Source: an uncultured Oscillospiraceae bacterium
GTDB lineage: Bacteria > Bacillota > Clostridia > Oscillospirales > Oscillospiraceae
Assembly (NCBI GenBank): GCA_905234575.1
Contig: CAJOIG010000098.1
Span: forward strand, 1 to 6,589
DNA: 6,589 nt
Direction of reading: 5' to 3'
Part shown: positions 6,557 to 6,589 of the stretch, one piece after another
Layout: every line of letters begins with the position of its first letter
How positions within the stretch are numbered: the first letter of the stretch is position 1
Program-made: the position numbers and the translations under genes
The notes under the pieces: generated by a model
The model's database searches: none
Seen by the model: only the letters and a program-made list of their open reading frames with translations
Told to the model about the DNA's origin: nothing

Positions 6557-6589
6557 GGCCTTCCTCCTTCCCCGCGGAACGCGCGGATC

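Overview
The window reads as an ordinary chromosomal segment from a high-GC, probably anaerobic bacterium. Coding regions have strongly G/C-biased third codon positions, while intergenic promoters and spacers are AT-rich. The rubredoxin-type flavoprotein, the TGS-linked nucleoside kinase and the secreted beta-helix protein together suggest a clostridial member of the Bacillota, perhaps a gut Oscillospiraceae-like lineage. This is inference from gene content. A high-GC Coriobacteriia-type actinobacterium cannot be excluded from the sequence alone.

Layout. (1) Bases 1-1098 are the 3' part of a large, probably extracellular, right-handed beta-helix protein, ending at a strong intrinsic terminator (about 1116-1148). 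(2) A sigma70/sigmaA-type promoter (-35 at 1147, -10 at 1169) starts where the terminator's T-tract ends. It drives a glutamyl-Q-tRNA(Asp) synthetase (gluQ, 1181-2125), whose ATG lies at the predicted transcription start, so the mRNA may be leaderless. (3) A tight three-gene co-directional block follows: a nucleoside kinase with an N-terminal TGS domain (2207-3880), a 10-helix EamA/DMT transporter (3877-4764) and a flavin reductase-rubredoxin fusion resembling high-molecular-weight rubredoxin (4761-5381). Both junctions are ATGA stop/start overlaps, so the three are very probably co-transcribed and translationally coupled. (4) A 58-base interrupted palindrome (5387-5444) separates this block from a convergent gene. 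(5) On the minus strand, 6556-5451 encodes an LtrA-family (low temperature requirement protein A) membrane protein. A one-base frameshift near 6170-6180 breaks it into two overlapping frames.

Functional picture. GluQ modifies the queuosine of tRNA(Asp). The kinase probably salvages nucleosides. The transporter has no assignable substrate. The flavin reductase-rubredoxin fusion fits electron delivery for oxygen or NO detoxification in an anaerobe. No shared pathway unites these genes beyond co-expression. I see no CRISPR array, tRNA/rRNA gene, insertion sequence or phage gene, and no gene-free stretch over 300 bases. I do not see convincing evidence for a wholly new biological system. The points most worth a second look are the leaderless gluQ architecture, the large intergenic palindrome, the LtrA frameshift and the cysteine ladder in the beta-helix protein.
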